Origin: CAZUWH01 sp964624075
GTDB taxonomy: Bacteria > Pseudomonadota > Alphaproteobacteria > Rhodospirillales > Rhodospirillaceae
Assembly (NCBI GenBank): GCA_964624075.1
Contig: CAZUWH010000002.1
Span: 62,001 to 126,000 of the forward strand
DNA: 64,000 nt
Direction: 5' to 3'
Of the stretch, positions 27,048 through 35,293 are shown piece after piece. Position 1 is the stretch's first letter. Each line of letters starts with the position of its first letter. The notes under the pieces were generated by a model, which saw only the letters and a program-made list of their open reading frames with translations, was not told the DNA's origin and ran no database searches. The position numbers and the translations under genes are program-made.

Positions 27048-27485
27048 TCACGAAATCAGCGGCAGGCAGCCGGTTGCCACCTGCACCGCCACCGCCACCT
27101 TGGCCGTGGCTGACGCTTCGAAAGCGGCAAGAGCAAACCGGCGCATGCGTATGCCTGCCACTACTTCACACCACTGCTCTTCAGGCATTCGCTCTACCTC
27201 ATCCGGTGTCACCAGATCGATGACCACCCGGACCTCCGTTTCTGCGGCACCGCCGATGGCAACAACACCAATCCCGCGCACTTCGATCAGGCCGATGATG
27301 GCCGATGGTGCCGTGGCATACAGTCGACCATCGCGCACGGCAAGATCAGTATTATCATCGGCAACAAAAACCGCTCCCCGGGCCAGCAGTCGCAGGGCCA
27401 GGTCGGACTTTCCGGCTCCTGACGGGCCGCGCAACAATACACCGACACCGTTCAGGGAAACACAGGTAGCGCGCACGCAAACCAT
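27048..27485 (-). CDS. hprK: HPr kinase/phosphorylase, short alphaproteobacterial form
   Basis: Phosphorylates and dephosphorylates the regulatory Ser of HPr. Alphaproteobacterial forms lack the N-terminal domain of Firmicute HprK. This one has about 145 residues with the P-loop GPSGAGKSD near residue 20, VADDNTDL and the LIEVRGIGVV signature. An in-frame TTG at 27530 would add 15 residues (His/Asp-rich); ATG 27485 fits the family better. It is the first gene of hprK-rapZ-EIIA-HPr-(ptsI). The ChvI/ChvG-type two-component genes that often precede it are absent. Confidence 0.9.
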   Translation of the reverse strand: MVCVRATCVSLNGVGVLLRGPSGAGKSDLALRLLARGAVFVADDNTDLAVRDGRLYATAPSAIIGLIEVRGIGVVAIGGAAETEVRVVIDLVTPDEVERMPEEQWCEVVAGIRMRRFALAAFEASATAKVAVAVQVATGCLPLIS

Positions 27486-27814
27486 GTCAGCGTGATCGTG
27501 GTCCGAGTGGCCCGACGAGTCAATGTCCAAGGCGGCAGCAATAGCCTAGTACACGCCATCGACTCCAGGGGACTAGGCAGGGCAGTAGTGGCAAGGCACG
27601 ATGAATCGTATGAAGTTTATGTCCTGCGTGATATGGTCTTGATGATATATGTCATACATAAGACTAAAACGTTAGCAAGAATTAATGCGCAGCAACTTCT
27701 CAAGGATAGGCGCAACTATTGAATCAACATCGTCTTGAGGTGGCAGGCCATCGATGTGACCTATCGGGATAATGTGATTCTTGAACAGGTTAAGCCTCAT
27801 GAGGGGAAACAGAG
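27486..27814. other. AT-richer gap upstream of hprK
   Basis: About 330 bases of lower GC than the surroundings (for example 27620-27700). No gene is supported. It lies between the divergent hprK operon and the unknown relic, so it probably contains the hprK promoter. Confidence 0.45.
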
Positions 27815-28508
27815 ATGTTTCCCTGTCCGACATCACCCAGGTACTGTCTGTGCCAGACCTATCAGGATCTTTACGGGCTTGAGAGTCGGAGCACCGTCAA
27901 CAGACTGTTGCGCAAGTACCTGGAGGATGTGATCCTGACTCCGACCGAGCTTCTCCACAACAACTGTGAACTGAAGCGCCTCCTGAATCTTAACATTACT
28001 AAGAGTGCTGTTGACTGGGTCGCCACGTTGCAGGCCAGGCAGGAGGGAAGCGATTCCCGGGCGCGCCGCAACAGGCTTCATCACTTCATCGAGCAGGCTT
28101 GGCTGCGATTGCACCGGCTTGGCGACCATACCGATGTGCCGCTGGTCAAAGATCTCGGATTCGCTGTGGCTGTGCGGCAAATCGACGCCATACGCCGAAT
28201 ATGATCTGTTCCAGAAATTGGTGAACCGTCTGGTAACCTCTGCGGAAATGTTTGGTGGCAACGCGGCTAGCGAAGCCCTGGTACAGCGCGCCCTGCGTTT
28301 TCTTCCCCAGAGGGGGGAGCGCTCGGCCGACAGGAGGCCGTACGGACCGTGACCGGACTGCTGCCGACCGCCCTCCAGAACTATGTTTTCTGCTGACACT
28401 GGCAGACACCGACGTATAGCCGATCTTGCCGATCCCGCCGCGCAGAAAAAGGCCTTGCGTGAGTTCCATGCTCTCCTGAAAACGTCGAACTTCTTCCGCG
28501 AACGGTAG
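27815..28508 (+). pseudogene. Unrecognised protein gene, frameshifted
   Basis: Plus-strand sequence is protein-like across several frames without one continuous frame. Pieces include TVNRLLRKYLEDVILTPTEL, SAVDWVATLQARQEG, HHFIEQAWLRLHRLGDH, DVPLVKDLGFAVAVRQIDAI, FQKLVNRLVTSAEMFGGNAA, then EAVRTVTGLLPTALQNYVF and AAQKKALREFHALLKTSNFF before a stop near 28508. Helical and soluble, about 230 residues if joined. I do not recognise the family. The coherent composition across frame changes argues for a decayed gene instead of chance. It converges on the PagL-like gene. Confidence 0.4.
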
Positions 28509-28655
28509 ACGGTGCACGGCCGGCCACGTTCCCCTCCCTCCACAAGCGGGCCACACCAGCGGGCAGGCCTCCTGGTGTGGGCCACGGTATGCACGCGCCT
28601 CCGCCCCAGGACAGACGACTCGGTTTCACGGGGGACAGCCTCCTGTGGACCATGC

Positions 28656-29507
28656 CTAGTGATCGAAAATATCGCGCAGTGGAATATCGTAATGCAGAAT
28701 GAGCGACTCTTCACCCGGATTCCGTGTCCCGAGGCCGGCATTGGAAGTATGATAGAATCCGACAGCCATTCGTGAACGGCCCTCGAATCGGTAGCCGATA
28801 TCGAGACCGGAACGGGAGGCAACGGGGTATCCCAGGGACTTGCCACCGCCACGTGCGTATATGCCGACCGAGGTGCTAGGGGTCAGGACAAGGTAAGAGC
28901 CGAGAGGAATATCAACCAGCAGCCCCGCCCAGGCATACAGGTTCCCCTCGTGACCGACCAGAAGACCGTAATGCGGTTTGAAAATGCCCAGAAGCTTTTT
29001 CTCTGCGCGGTAGGCCAGATTGATCTCAGCCGTCGCATCACGGTGAAAATCGAACGCACCGGCACCAACGAGAAGATAGGCTGGTTCCTCTTCTGAGGCT
29101 GGCTCATTGGCCGGTGCAGGCGCGAGATCCGGCGCCGAAACGGAAGGGACAGAACCGATCTCGCTCGATACCACGTAACCACCGTTTCTGTCCTTCCCCT
29201 CCTCATGGGAACGATGCCTGTCATGAGCGGTGCTTCTGGAGAACGGATCAGCTGTTGAGTCTGTATGCTGCAAGGGCAGGCCGGTGCATAGATAGTAGTT
29301 AGATCGCGTGGCGATCGAATCGACCCATTCCGAGGCGTAAACCATGGAGACCCCGGGATCGGCATCAGGAACATTGCCCCCCGTTACGGGAACACTCTGC
29401 GCCCAGGCCGGACTGGCTGCCAATACCCCCACCATGGTCTTCACGATTGTCCCTGCAAACCCGTTTCCATTTACACGCCTGCTTCCGTTCACATGTTGGT
29501 ATACCAT
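28656..29507 (-). CDS. PagL-like lipid A 3-O-deacylase / acyloxyacyl hydrolase family protein
   Basis: Predicted outer-membrane beta-barrel of the PagL/acyloxyacyl hydrolase family, which removes an acyl chain from lipid A. The C-terminal half has alternating strands and the family motif FYHTSNAGLGTRNPGEESL, with the His-Ser pair of the PagL active site. A likely signal peptide ends AASPAWAQS. Between it and the barrel is a loosely conserved, Pro/Ala/Glu-rich stretch of about 100 residues, longer than in plain PagL. ATG 29507 is chosen; the open frame extends upstream into repeat sequence and that part is rejected. Loss of the spacer would not affect the catalytic core, so its role is unclear. 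Confidence 0.75.
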   Translation of the reverse strand: MVYQHVNGSRRVNGNGFAGTIVKTMVGVLAASPAWAQSVPVTGGNVPDADPGVSMVYASEWVDSIATRSNYYLCTGLPLQHTDSTADPFSRSTAHDRHRSHEEGKDRNGGYVVSSEIGSVPSVSAPDLAPAPANEPASEEEPAYLLVGAGAFDFHRDATAEINLAYRAEKKLLGIFKPHYGLLVGHEGNLYAWAGLLVDIPLGSYLVLTPSTSVGIYARGGGKSLGYPVASRSGLDIGYRFEGRSRMAVGFYHTSNAGLGTRNPGEESLILHYDIPLRDIFDH

Positions 29508-29946
29508 CCCTTTCGTCAGCCCCGATGATTTAAGATTCTTGATTTGACAATTCTCATGGCCTGTTGGCAGGCCCCTATGCAGGGGGAGGCGTGTTCCATC
29601 CAGGGGGCGGGGGTCTCTTTCGGGACGGGGTCCATCGGGAGAGGATCGAGGGAGGGCATGAAGCCTTCCGTTTGGCACTCCCCAACCCCCCCCCTTAAAC
29701 CGGGGGGGGGGGGTGGGTGTGGGTGATTCATCCGTCTGGACGCTGTCAATCCGCAGGCCAAGGGGCGTGATCATTGCGAGCTCCTTACCGCCGGACCAGA
29801 CGTCACGATTACCCCCACCCCCCCCATCAAGGGGGAGGGAGCCTTCCCGCCAGGGGGAAGGACTTGATAGTGGGAATATACACCCTTGCCCGATTGTACT
29901 AAGTCTTCTCGCGCCTCCTCTTTCCCTGTTCTTTCCTGACGGACGC
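29508..29946. other. Repeat-rich gap between pagL-like gene and ilvE
   Basis: About 440 bases, no supported gene. It contains family D blocks (29568-29620 and 29815-29860), repeat C copy 2 (29731-29823) and an uninterrupted run of 12 G (29702-29713). Confidence 0.6.
29731..29823 (+). repeat. Dispersed repeat C, copy 2
   Basis: CCGTCTGGACGCTGTCAATC, then GGCCAAGGGGCGTGATCATT and ACCGCCGGACCAGACGTC. Longest copy of the family; the left part is shared with copy 3 (60626-60694, inverted) and the right part with copy 1 (15864-15935). Confidence 0.75.
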
Positions 29947-30846
29947 TCAACTGGCCCTGCGGCCAACCAGAGTGTCGTAATCAGCAATGATCGCCTGGGT
30001 CACCGCGCCGGGCGTAAAGCAGTAAGGGCCGATTTCCCGCACTGCCGTCACCTCGGCGGCTGTTCCGGTCAGAAACACTTCACTTGCCTGTGCCAGTTCT
30101 TCGAGCGCAATGGCACGCTCCACCACCGTGATTCCCCGTTGCTGCGCCAGGGCAATCACCGTCTGGCGGGTAATGCCGTTCAAGATGCAGTCCGGAGTCG
30201 GTGTATGCAAGGCACCCTGAAAGACCATGAAAATATTGGCCCCCGTGGCCTCTGCCACCTGACCCCGCCAGTCCAGCATCAGGGCATCGTCATAACTCTC
30301 CTGTTCGGCCTGATGCTTGGAGAGGGTGCAGATCATATACAGGCCAGCGGCCTTGGCACGAGTCGGAGCCGTTTCGGGATGAGGACGGCGCCAGGGAGAA
30401 AGGGTCAGACGCAAACCCCGCAGTCGCGCTTCAGGATTGAAATAGGACACCCAGTCATTCCAGCAGGCAATCGCGAGGTGCACTTTCGTACTTTGGGCGG
30501 CGACTCCCATCATCTCGCTGCCCCGCCATGCCACAGGACGGACATAGCCCTCACGCATGCCATTGGTTTCGAGCAGGGTGTCCGTTGCCGCCTTGATTTG
30601 CTCCGTCGTGAAAGGAATCACGAAACCAAGAGCTGCTGCCGAATCATGTAGCCTTTCCGTATGCTCACGCAACTTGAACACACTGCCGTTATAAACCCGT
30701 TCTCCTTCAAAAACACACGAGGCATAATGCAGACCATGACTCAGCACATGCAGTGTGCAGGCACGCCAGGGCATAAGCACGCCATCATACCAGATCATAC
30801 CGTCGCGATCATCAAAGGGACGTTTGGGAGGAGAGGCCATCGACAA
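29947..30846 (-). CDS. ilvE: Branched-chain amino acid aminotransferase
   Basis: PLP-dependent class IV aminotransferase making and degrading Leu, Ile and Val from their keto acids. 299 residues. The N-terminal stretch MIWYDGVLMPWRACTLHVLSHGLHY is typical. The catalytic Lys is in TRAKAAGLYM (about residue 165), and GQVAEATGANIFMV and FLTGTAAEVTAV are the phosphate-binding and C-terminal signatures. Divergent from the marR gene with about 60 bases between, so the MarR protein may control it. Confidence 0.9.
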   Translation of the reverse strand: MSMASPPKRPFDDRDGMIWYDGVLMPWRACTLHVLSHGLHYASCVFEGERVYNGSVFKLREHTERLHDSAAALGFVIPFTTEQIKAATDTLLETNGMREGYVRPVAWRGSEMMGVAAQSTKVHLAIACWNDWVSYFNPEARLRGLRLTLSPWRRPHPETAPTRAKAAGLYMICTLSKHQAEQESYDDALMLDWRGQVAEATGANIFMVFQGALHTPTPDCILNGITRQTVIALAQQRGITVVERAIALEELAQASEVFLTGTAAEVTAVREIGPYCFTPGAVTQAIIADYDTLVGRRAS

Positions 30847-30906
30847 GGCTCCTGGACAGGTTAGTGTGACGGGACAGATTCGTAGGGCATGATATTGATA
30901 TGAAGC

Positions 30907-31440
30907 ATGTCAGATTTACCAGCATCAGGGCGATATGTCAATATGACTGACATAAAATCCGCAGCTAATCCGCTTTTTTTGCGCGATGAGGAGCTGCGCC
31001 AGGGCATCGAATTGCTGTTCTTCGCCTATCGTGATTTCACGGCAGAGGCAGATACCATTCTCGCGCATTATAATTTTGGTCGCGCCCATCACAGAGTCAT
31101 CTATTTCGTTGGCCGTCACCCACTGACCAGTGTCAGTGACCTGTTGTCCCTGTTGCGCATCACCAAACAGAGTTTGTCACGGGTGTTGGGGCAATTGGTG
31201 CGGGAGGGATTCATTATTCAACACCCTGGCCAACGTGACCGTCGCCAGCGGCTGCTGGAACTGACAGCCAGGGGGACGGAGCTGGAAAATCTTCTGACCG
31301 AGAAACAGCGTCGCCGTATCGCCACCGCCTACCGGGCTGCTGGCGCTGAAGCTATCGAGGGCTATCGTGACGTTCTTCTGGGCCTGATTGACGAGCCTGG
31401 CCGCCTGCGCTTTCAGGCACGCTCCCCAGGCCGATCGTGA
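30907..31440 (+). CDS. MarR family transcriptional regulator
   Basis: Winged-helix regulator of 177 residues (or 165 from ATG 30943). The helix-turn-helix lies around TSVSDLLSLLRITKQSLSRVLGQLVREGFI, and the wing is QHPGQRDRRQRLLELTARG. Ligand unknown. It is divergent from ilvE; in other alphaproteobacteria a MarR gene also accompanies ilvE, which suggests a regulatory link. Confidence 0.88.
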   Translation: MSDLPASGRYVNMTDIKSAANPLFLRDEELRQGIELLFFAYRDFTAEADTILAHYNFGRAHHRVIYFVGRHPLTSVSDLLSLLRITKQSLSRVLGQLVREGFIIQHPGQRDRRQRLLELTARGTELENLLTEKQRRRIATAYRAAGAEAIEGYRDVLLGLIDEPGRLRFQARSPGRS

Positions 31441-31920
31441 TGGCAGGAGTAAACCAAAAAAAGCGCCGAACCGGTTTGCAGGCACGGCCCGGCATAAGTT
31501 CGACAGAGGGAAGCTCGTCCAAAGAGGACAGTGCCATGCGTCGATCAACGTTGGGCCCAAGAGCGCTTGCCGTTGATCGCGCGCAAATTAAATGAAGGCA
31601 TAAAGGAGCCGGATTCGCAATCCCATGCCAATTGTTTGGTAACAATCTCGTTTTCTGCCCATGAAGGGAACATCCAGGGGCACAGACAGATCCCATGGAC
31701 AATCTAGGGAAGAGCATGATAGGGAGTCATGCGTGCCTGTTGGGTAGGTGAAACACAGGAAACAAATCGGATGGACACCAATACTACCGGGCGTAGTATC
31801 CATCAGGAAGTGTATCTTTGTGTCTCAATGCGTTCGTCGTCATTGCTGTCATGATCACCGGTGCTTGCACGCGAAACTGGCCGCGGGCGGTGCGGCGTGG
31901 ATAACGGGAGGTTTGCAGGG
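31441..31920. other. Gap between marR and the pncC-like gene
   Basis: 480 bases with no supported gene. A diverged copy of repeat A lies at 31808-31843 (TCTCAATGCGTTCGTCGTCA). Open frames on the minus strand (31352-31717) have no family resemblance. Confidence 0.5.
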
Positions 31921-32460
31921 ATGACCCTTTTCCCAGATGGTCTGGTTGCACTGGCGACGGCTGTGCTGGAATCCTGCCGGAAGGCTGGGCTCAAGGTGGC
32001 AACCGCCGAGTCTTGTACCGGTGGTCTGATCTGTGCCGTTCTGACCGAGATTCCCGGTTCCTCGGCAGTGGTGGAGCGTGGCTTCGTCACCTATTCCAAC
32101 GCTGCCAAGACCGAGGTTCTGAGCGTGCCGGAGGAACTGCTTCAGATCCACGGGGCTGTCAGCGAACCTGTTGCCCGGGCCATGGCTGCAGGGGCGCTGC
32201 ACCGTTGTCCCGGCGTGGCTGTAGCCGTCGGCGTGACCGGCATCGCCGGACCGGGCGAAGGGACGCCAGATCGGCCAGTGGGACTGGTCCATTTGGCCGC
32301 AGTGCGGCACAACGTTGGCCTCCTGTCCGCGGCACAGGCGGAACATACCCTGCATCAGCGCCTTCTCTTCCCTGGCAACCGAACCGAAGTGCGACTGGCC
32401 ACCGTTGCGGCGGCCCTGGCCATGCTGATGGCCCTGGCGGTTCCGGTAGGGCGATCCTGA
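31921..32460 (+). CDS. pncC: CinA C-terminal domain protein (NMN amidohydrolase, PncC type)
   Basis: Deamidates nicotinamide mononucleotide to nicotinate mononucleotide in NAD recycling. The 179-residue product is the stand-alone CinA C-terminal domain: KVATAESCTGGLICAVLTEI, SSAVVERGFVTYSNAAKTEVL, and GVTGIAGPGEGTPDRPVGLV. ATG 31921 matches the family start; the in-frame upstream extension to 31861 is not conserved. It heads a plus-strand group with lipA and ratA, an arrangement seen in other alphaproteobacteria. Confidence 0.92.
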   Translation: MTLFPDGLVALATAVLESCRKAGLKVATAESCTGGLICAVLTEIPGSSAVVERGFVTYSNAAKTEVLSVPEELLQIHGAVSEPVARAMAAGALHRCPGVAVAVGVTGIAGPGEGTPDRPVGLVHLAAVRHNVGLLSAAQAEHTLHQRLLFPGNRTEVRLATVAAALAMLMALAVPVGRS

Positions 32461-32535
32461 CCTCGCGTACAGGGGAGACTCGGACCTGTGAACTGGTTCT
32501 TGAATACCAGCCGTTCCCATCGCATCTCTTGGCTC

Positions 32536-33468
32536 ATGAGTGACACACCCGACCAGCGCCATCCCGAAAAAGCCCATCGTCCCGACCAGCCGTCTCCCCG
32601 CAAGCCGGCATGGATTCGCGTTCGGGCGCCCACTGCGCGCACCGTGGCCGAAGTGCGGACGATGCTGCGTGAGCGGCATCTTCACACCGTGTGTGAGGAA
32701 GCTGCCTGCCCCAATATTGGCGAGTGCTGGCAACAGCGTCATGCCACATTCATGATTCTCGGTGATGTCTGCACGCGCGCCTGTGCCTTCTGCAATGTCC
32801 GGACCGGTCGGCCTGGCGCTGTCGATCCGTACGAGCCTGCCGCGGTGGCAGATGCCGTGCAACGTTTGCAACTAAAGCATGTTGTTGTAACGTCCGTGGA
32901 TCGCGATGATCTCGAAGACGGGGGGGCCAGCCAATTCGTCAAGGTCATCGAAGCCGTGCGTACCGTCGCGCCCGCTACGACCATCGAGGTTCTGACTCCG
33001 GATTTCCGTGACAGACCAGGGGGAGGGGAGGTTGTCATCCGCGCCCGGCCGGATGTGTTTAACCACAATCTGGAAACGGTTTCGCGGCTCTATCCTTCTG
33101 TCCGCCCGGGAGCCCGTTATTATGTCAGTCTGAGATTGCTGGATCGGGCCAAGACGATCCATCCGGAGCTGTTCACCAAGTCAGGTCTCATGGTTGGTCT
33201 CGGGGAGCAGCGGCAGGAGATCGCACAAGTCATGGACGACCTGCGTGCCGCAGGCGTAGATTTCCTGACCATTGGGCAGTATCTTCAGCCGACACTGAAA
33301 CATGCTGCTGTGGAACGGTATGTGACACCGGTAGAGTTTGCCGAATACGCCGATCTGGCGCATGCAAAGGGATTCCTGATGGTGGCCGCCTCGCCCTTGA
33401 CCCGTTCTTCCTATCACGCTGACCAGGACTTCATTGCCCTGCGCCAGGCGCGCATGACGGCCTCGTAA
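32536..33468 (+). CDS. lipA: Lipoyl synthase
   Basis: Radical-SAM enzyme inserting two sulfurs into protein-bound octanoyl groups. About 310 residues. The auxiliary 4Fe-4S cluster motif is CEEAACPNIGEC and the radical-SAM cluster motif is CTRACAFC. TSVDRDDLEDGGA, VFNHNLETV and TIGQYLQPT follow in the usual order, and the C-terminal RSSYHADQ serine ligand is present. ATG 32536 is preferred over 32488, which is non-conserved. ratA begins four bases after its stop. Confidence 0.96.
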   Translation: MSDTPDQRHPEKAHRPDQPSPRKPAWIRVRAPTARTVAEVRTMLRERHLHTVCEEAACPNIGECWQQRHATFMILGDVCTRACAFCNVRTGRPGAVDPYEPAAVADAVQRLQLKHVVVTSVDRDDLEDGGASQFVKVIEAVRTVAPATTIEVLTPDFRDRPGGGEVVIRARPDVFNHNLETVSRLYPSVRPGARYYVSLRLLDRAKTIHPELFTKSGLMVGLGEQRQEIAQVMDDLRAAGVDFLTIGQYLQPTLKHAAVERYVTPVEFAEYADLAHAKGFLMVAASPLTRSSYHADQDFIALRQARMTAS

Positions 33469-33471
33469 ACC

Positions 33472-33972
33472 ATGCCCACGCACGCTGAGAAACGGTCGAT
33501 GCCCTATACGCCGGAGCAGATGTTCGACATGGTCGCGGACATCGAAAAGTACCCGGAATTCCTGCCATGGTGCGCGGCTGCCCGTATCCGCAAGCGAGAC
33601 GAGAATGTTATCGTGGCTGATCTTATGATCGGCTTCAAGATGGTGCGGGAGAAATTTACCTCGCGCGTTGAAATGGATCGTCCGGGCAAGATCAATGTCA
33701 CCTATGCTGAGGGACCGTTCCGGTATATGAACAACCACTGGGTGTTCGAACGGATGAACGACGGCGGGACGCTGATCGACTTTTACGTGGACTTCGAATT
33801 CCATTCGAAGATCCTCCAGAAAATCATGGGGGCATTATTCAACGAAGCGGTCAAGCTGATGGTGTCTGCTTTCCAGAAGCGGGCCGCCTTGCTTTATGGC
33901 CCGGATGGTCGCCAGCGGGGACAGGAACCGGCAGCGCTCACGATCGGGGGAAGCAGGGAAAGACACCGCTGA
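33472..33972 (+). CDS. RatA/COQ10-family START-like protein
   Basis: Small polyketide-cyclase/START-fold protein of the RatA/COQ10 family, 166 residues. The signatures are PYTPEQMFDMVADIEKYPEF, LPWCAAARI, and GPFRYMNNHWVFE. Homologues are implicated in ubiquinone handling (COQ10) or, in E. coli, in ribosome association (RatA); neither is proven in alphaproteobacteria. Its start lies directly after lipA, indicating cotranscription. Confidence 0.88.
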   Translation: MPTHAEKRSMPYTPEQMFDMVADIEKYPEFLPWCAAARIRKRDENVIVADLMIGFKMVREKFTSRVEMDRPGKINVTYAEGPFRYMNNHWVFERMNDGGTLIDFYVDFEFHSKILQKIMGALFNEAVKLMVSAFQKRAALLYGPDGRQRGQEPAALTIGGSRERHR

Positions 33973-34039
33973 GGCGATGTTACTTTTCCGCTCCGCTCCG
34001 CCCGCGGGTCAGCCAGGATACGGCGTTCCGTCTGCATGC

Positions 34040-34910
34040 CTACATTTCATGGGCCAGTCGATAAGGCGCACCGCCCATTTCGGCCTTGAAGGAATAGCGA
34101 TCCGAGGCCATGCGCAACTTGTCCATGCTCCCTACGTCAAAAGCCTGGATTCCCTGTGCCTTGACCGCCAGCATCGCCTACCATAACAAGAGCTGCTCCG
34201 CGCCCCGCTGGCGACCTTCCCCGTTCACGGTGCTGCCCAGATACTCGGCGTTGTCACCATAGAACCCGACCAGCACCGCTCCCAGGAAATGCCCGTCGCA
34301 ACGGGCTTCGCCTACCAGGAAACGCCGTTCAGACGGCAAGATCGCCTGCAGTCGGCGCAGGATATCAGGCGCCAGGGGGGGGTGATGCCGTGTGTCTTCG
34401 GCGCAGGCAGCCCAGGAACGACTCGAACAGGGCGTCATCCTGACCCGTTGTCCATTCGATTTCCAGGGGCGGCTGGATGCGGACATAGAAACGACGGGCC
34501 AAGCCAATACCGGCGCAGCGTGACCATGAGATAGGCGAGCACCAGAGGATCGGTGTCTTCCTCCCGCCGCCACAGCGGACCACGATCAACCTATACCAGT
34601 CCACCCCCGACCGGCACCCGCCGGATCAGGGCCTGCACTGCCCCGAGCATGACGCCGTCGCCGTCGTCGGTCGTCATCACGGTCTGCTCCACCTGCCACC
34701 CGCCGACTGGGCCACTCCGTATTCCCGGGTTTGCACCAGGCTGAGGTCGTGAAAGTCGGACTCGCGGTCGAACTCCCTTGTCTCCAGCCGTGTCACGATG
34801 CCGTTCCGCCTCTTCCCAGGCGGGGCCGATCGATGTTGCCGTTTCTGATCCTGCGAAAGGAAAAGGATTTCTGCATCGGACATGGGATATCTTCCATTAC
34901 GCGAAGACAT
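34040..34910 (-). pseudogene. FemAB/peptidoglycan-bridge acyltransferase relic
   Basis: Minus-strand fragments in several frames match a FemAB-type (GNAT-fold) aminoacyltransferase. They read VTRLETREFDRESDFHDLSL, VQTREYGVAQSAGGRW, RRVPVGGG-like, ARRFYVRIQPPLEIEW, ILRRLQAILPSERRFLVGEA, GAVLVGFYGDNAEYLGST, EQLLLW, then AMLAVKAQGIQAFDVGSMDK and SFKAEMGGAPYRLAHEM with a stop at 34040. At least four frame changes. In relatives such genes add amino acids to lipid-linked peptides or take part in surface modification. Dead here. Confidence 0.8.
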
Positions 34911-35293
34911 GATAAGCTGGCCTCGGCCCGTGCGTCCCTACATTGCGCAAGGACGCTGCGGACTCTCAAGAAGGCGTAGAGAGGAAGGTCGTGTCTTTCA
35001 CGGAGTTTCCCCCTGATACTTCACCCGTGGTGACGCGCGGCGGATTAGGACAGGTCCGGCCGTGGCGGTGCTTCGTGAGGTATCAATCTCGGGTGCTTTG
35101 TCTTGAGTTTGAGTCTGGAGTTGAGTCTTATTCTGAGGAATGCTACAGATCTCTTTCTACTATAATCATCTTCCCGACGCACTGTGCCCCCCCCCCACGC
35201 CCGCGTGAAGAGCAGGATGAAGAGCAGGATGAAGAGCAGGATTCTGTTGACCCGGCTGCCTGTCTTCGCGACAGCCATGGCGTGTCCGACTCC
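34911..35293. other. Leader region of polA
   Basis: About 380 bases, in frame with polA and open but not polA-like. It includes a run of 10 C (35187-35196) and a 3-unit tandem repeat (35207-35242). I treat it as non-coding. Confidence 0.55.
35207..35242 (+). repeat. Three tandem 12-bp units before polA
   Basis: GAAGAGCAGGAT occurs three times without change. In the polA frame it would encode (EEQD)3. It lies 52 bases upstream of the polA start. Confidence 0.9.

Noticed and set aside
27492..27722. Small plus-strand open frame overlapping the hprK start
   Set aside because: No motifs, overlaps hprK N-terminus antisense, AT-rich part not protein-like.
31855..32871. 338-residue minus-strand open frame
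   Set aside because: Antisense to pncC and lipA, no motifs.
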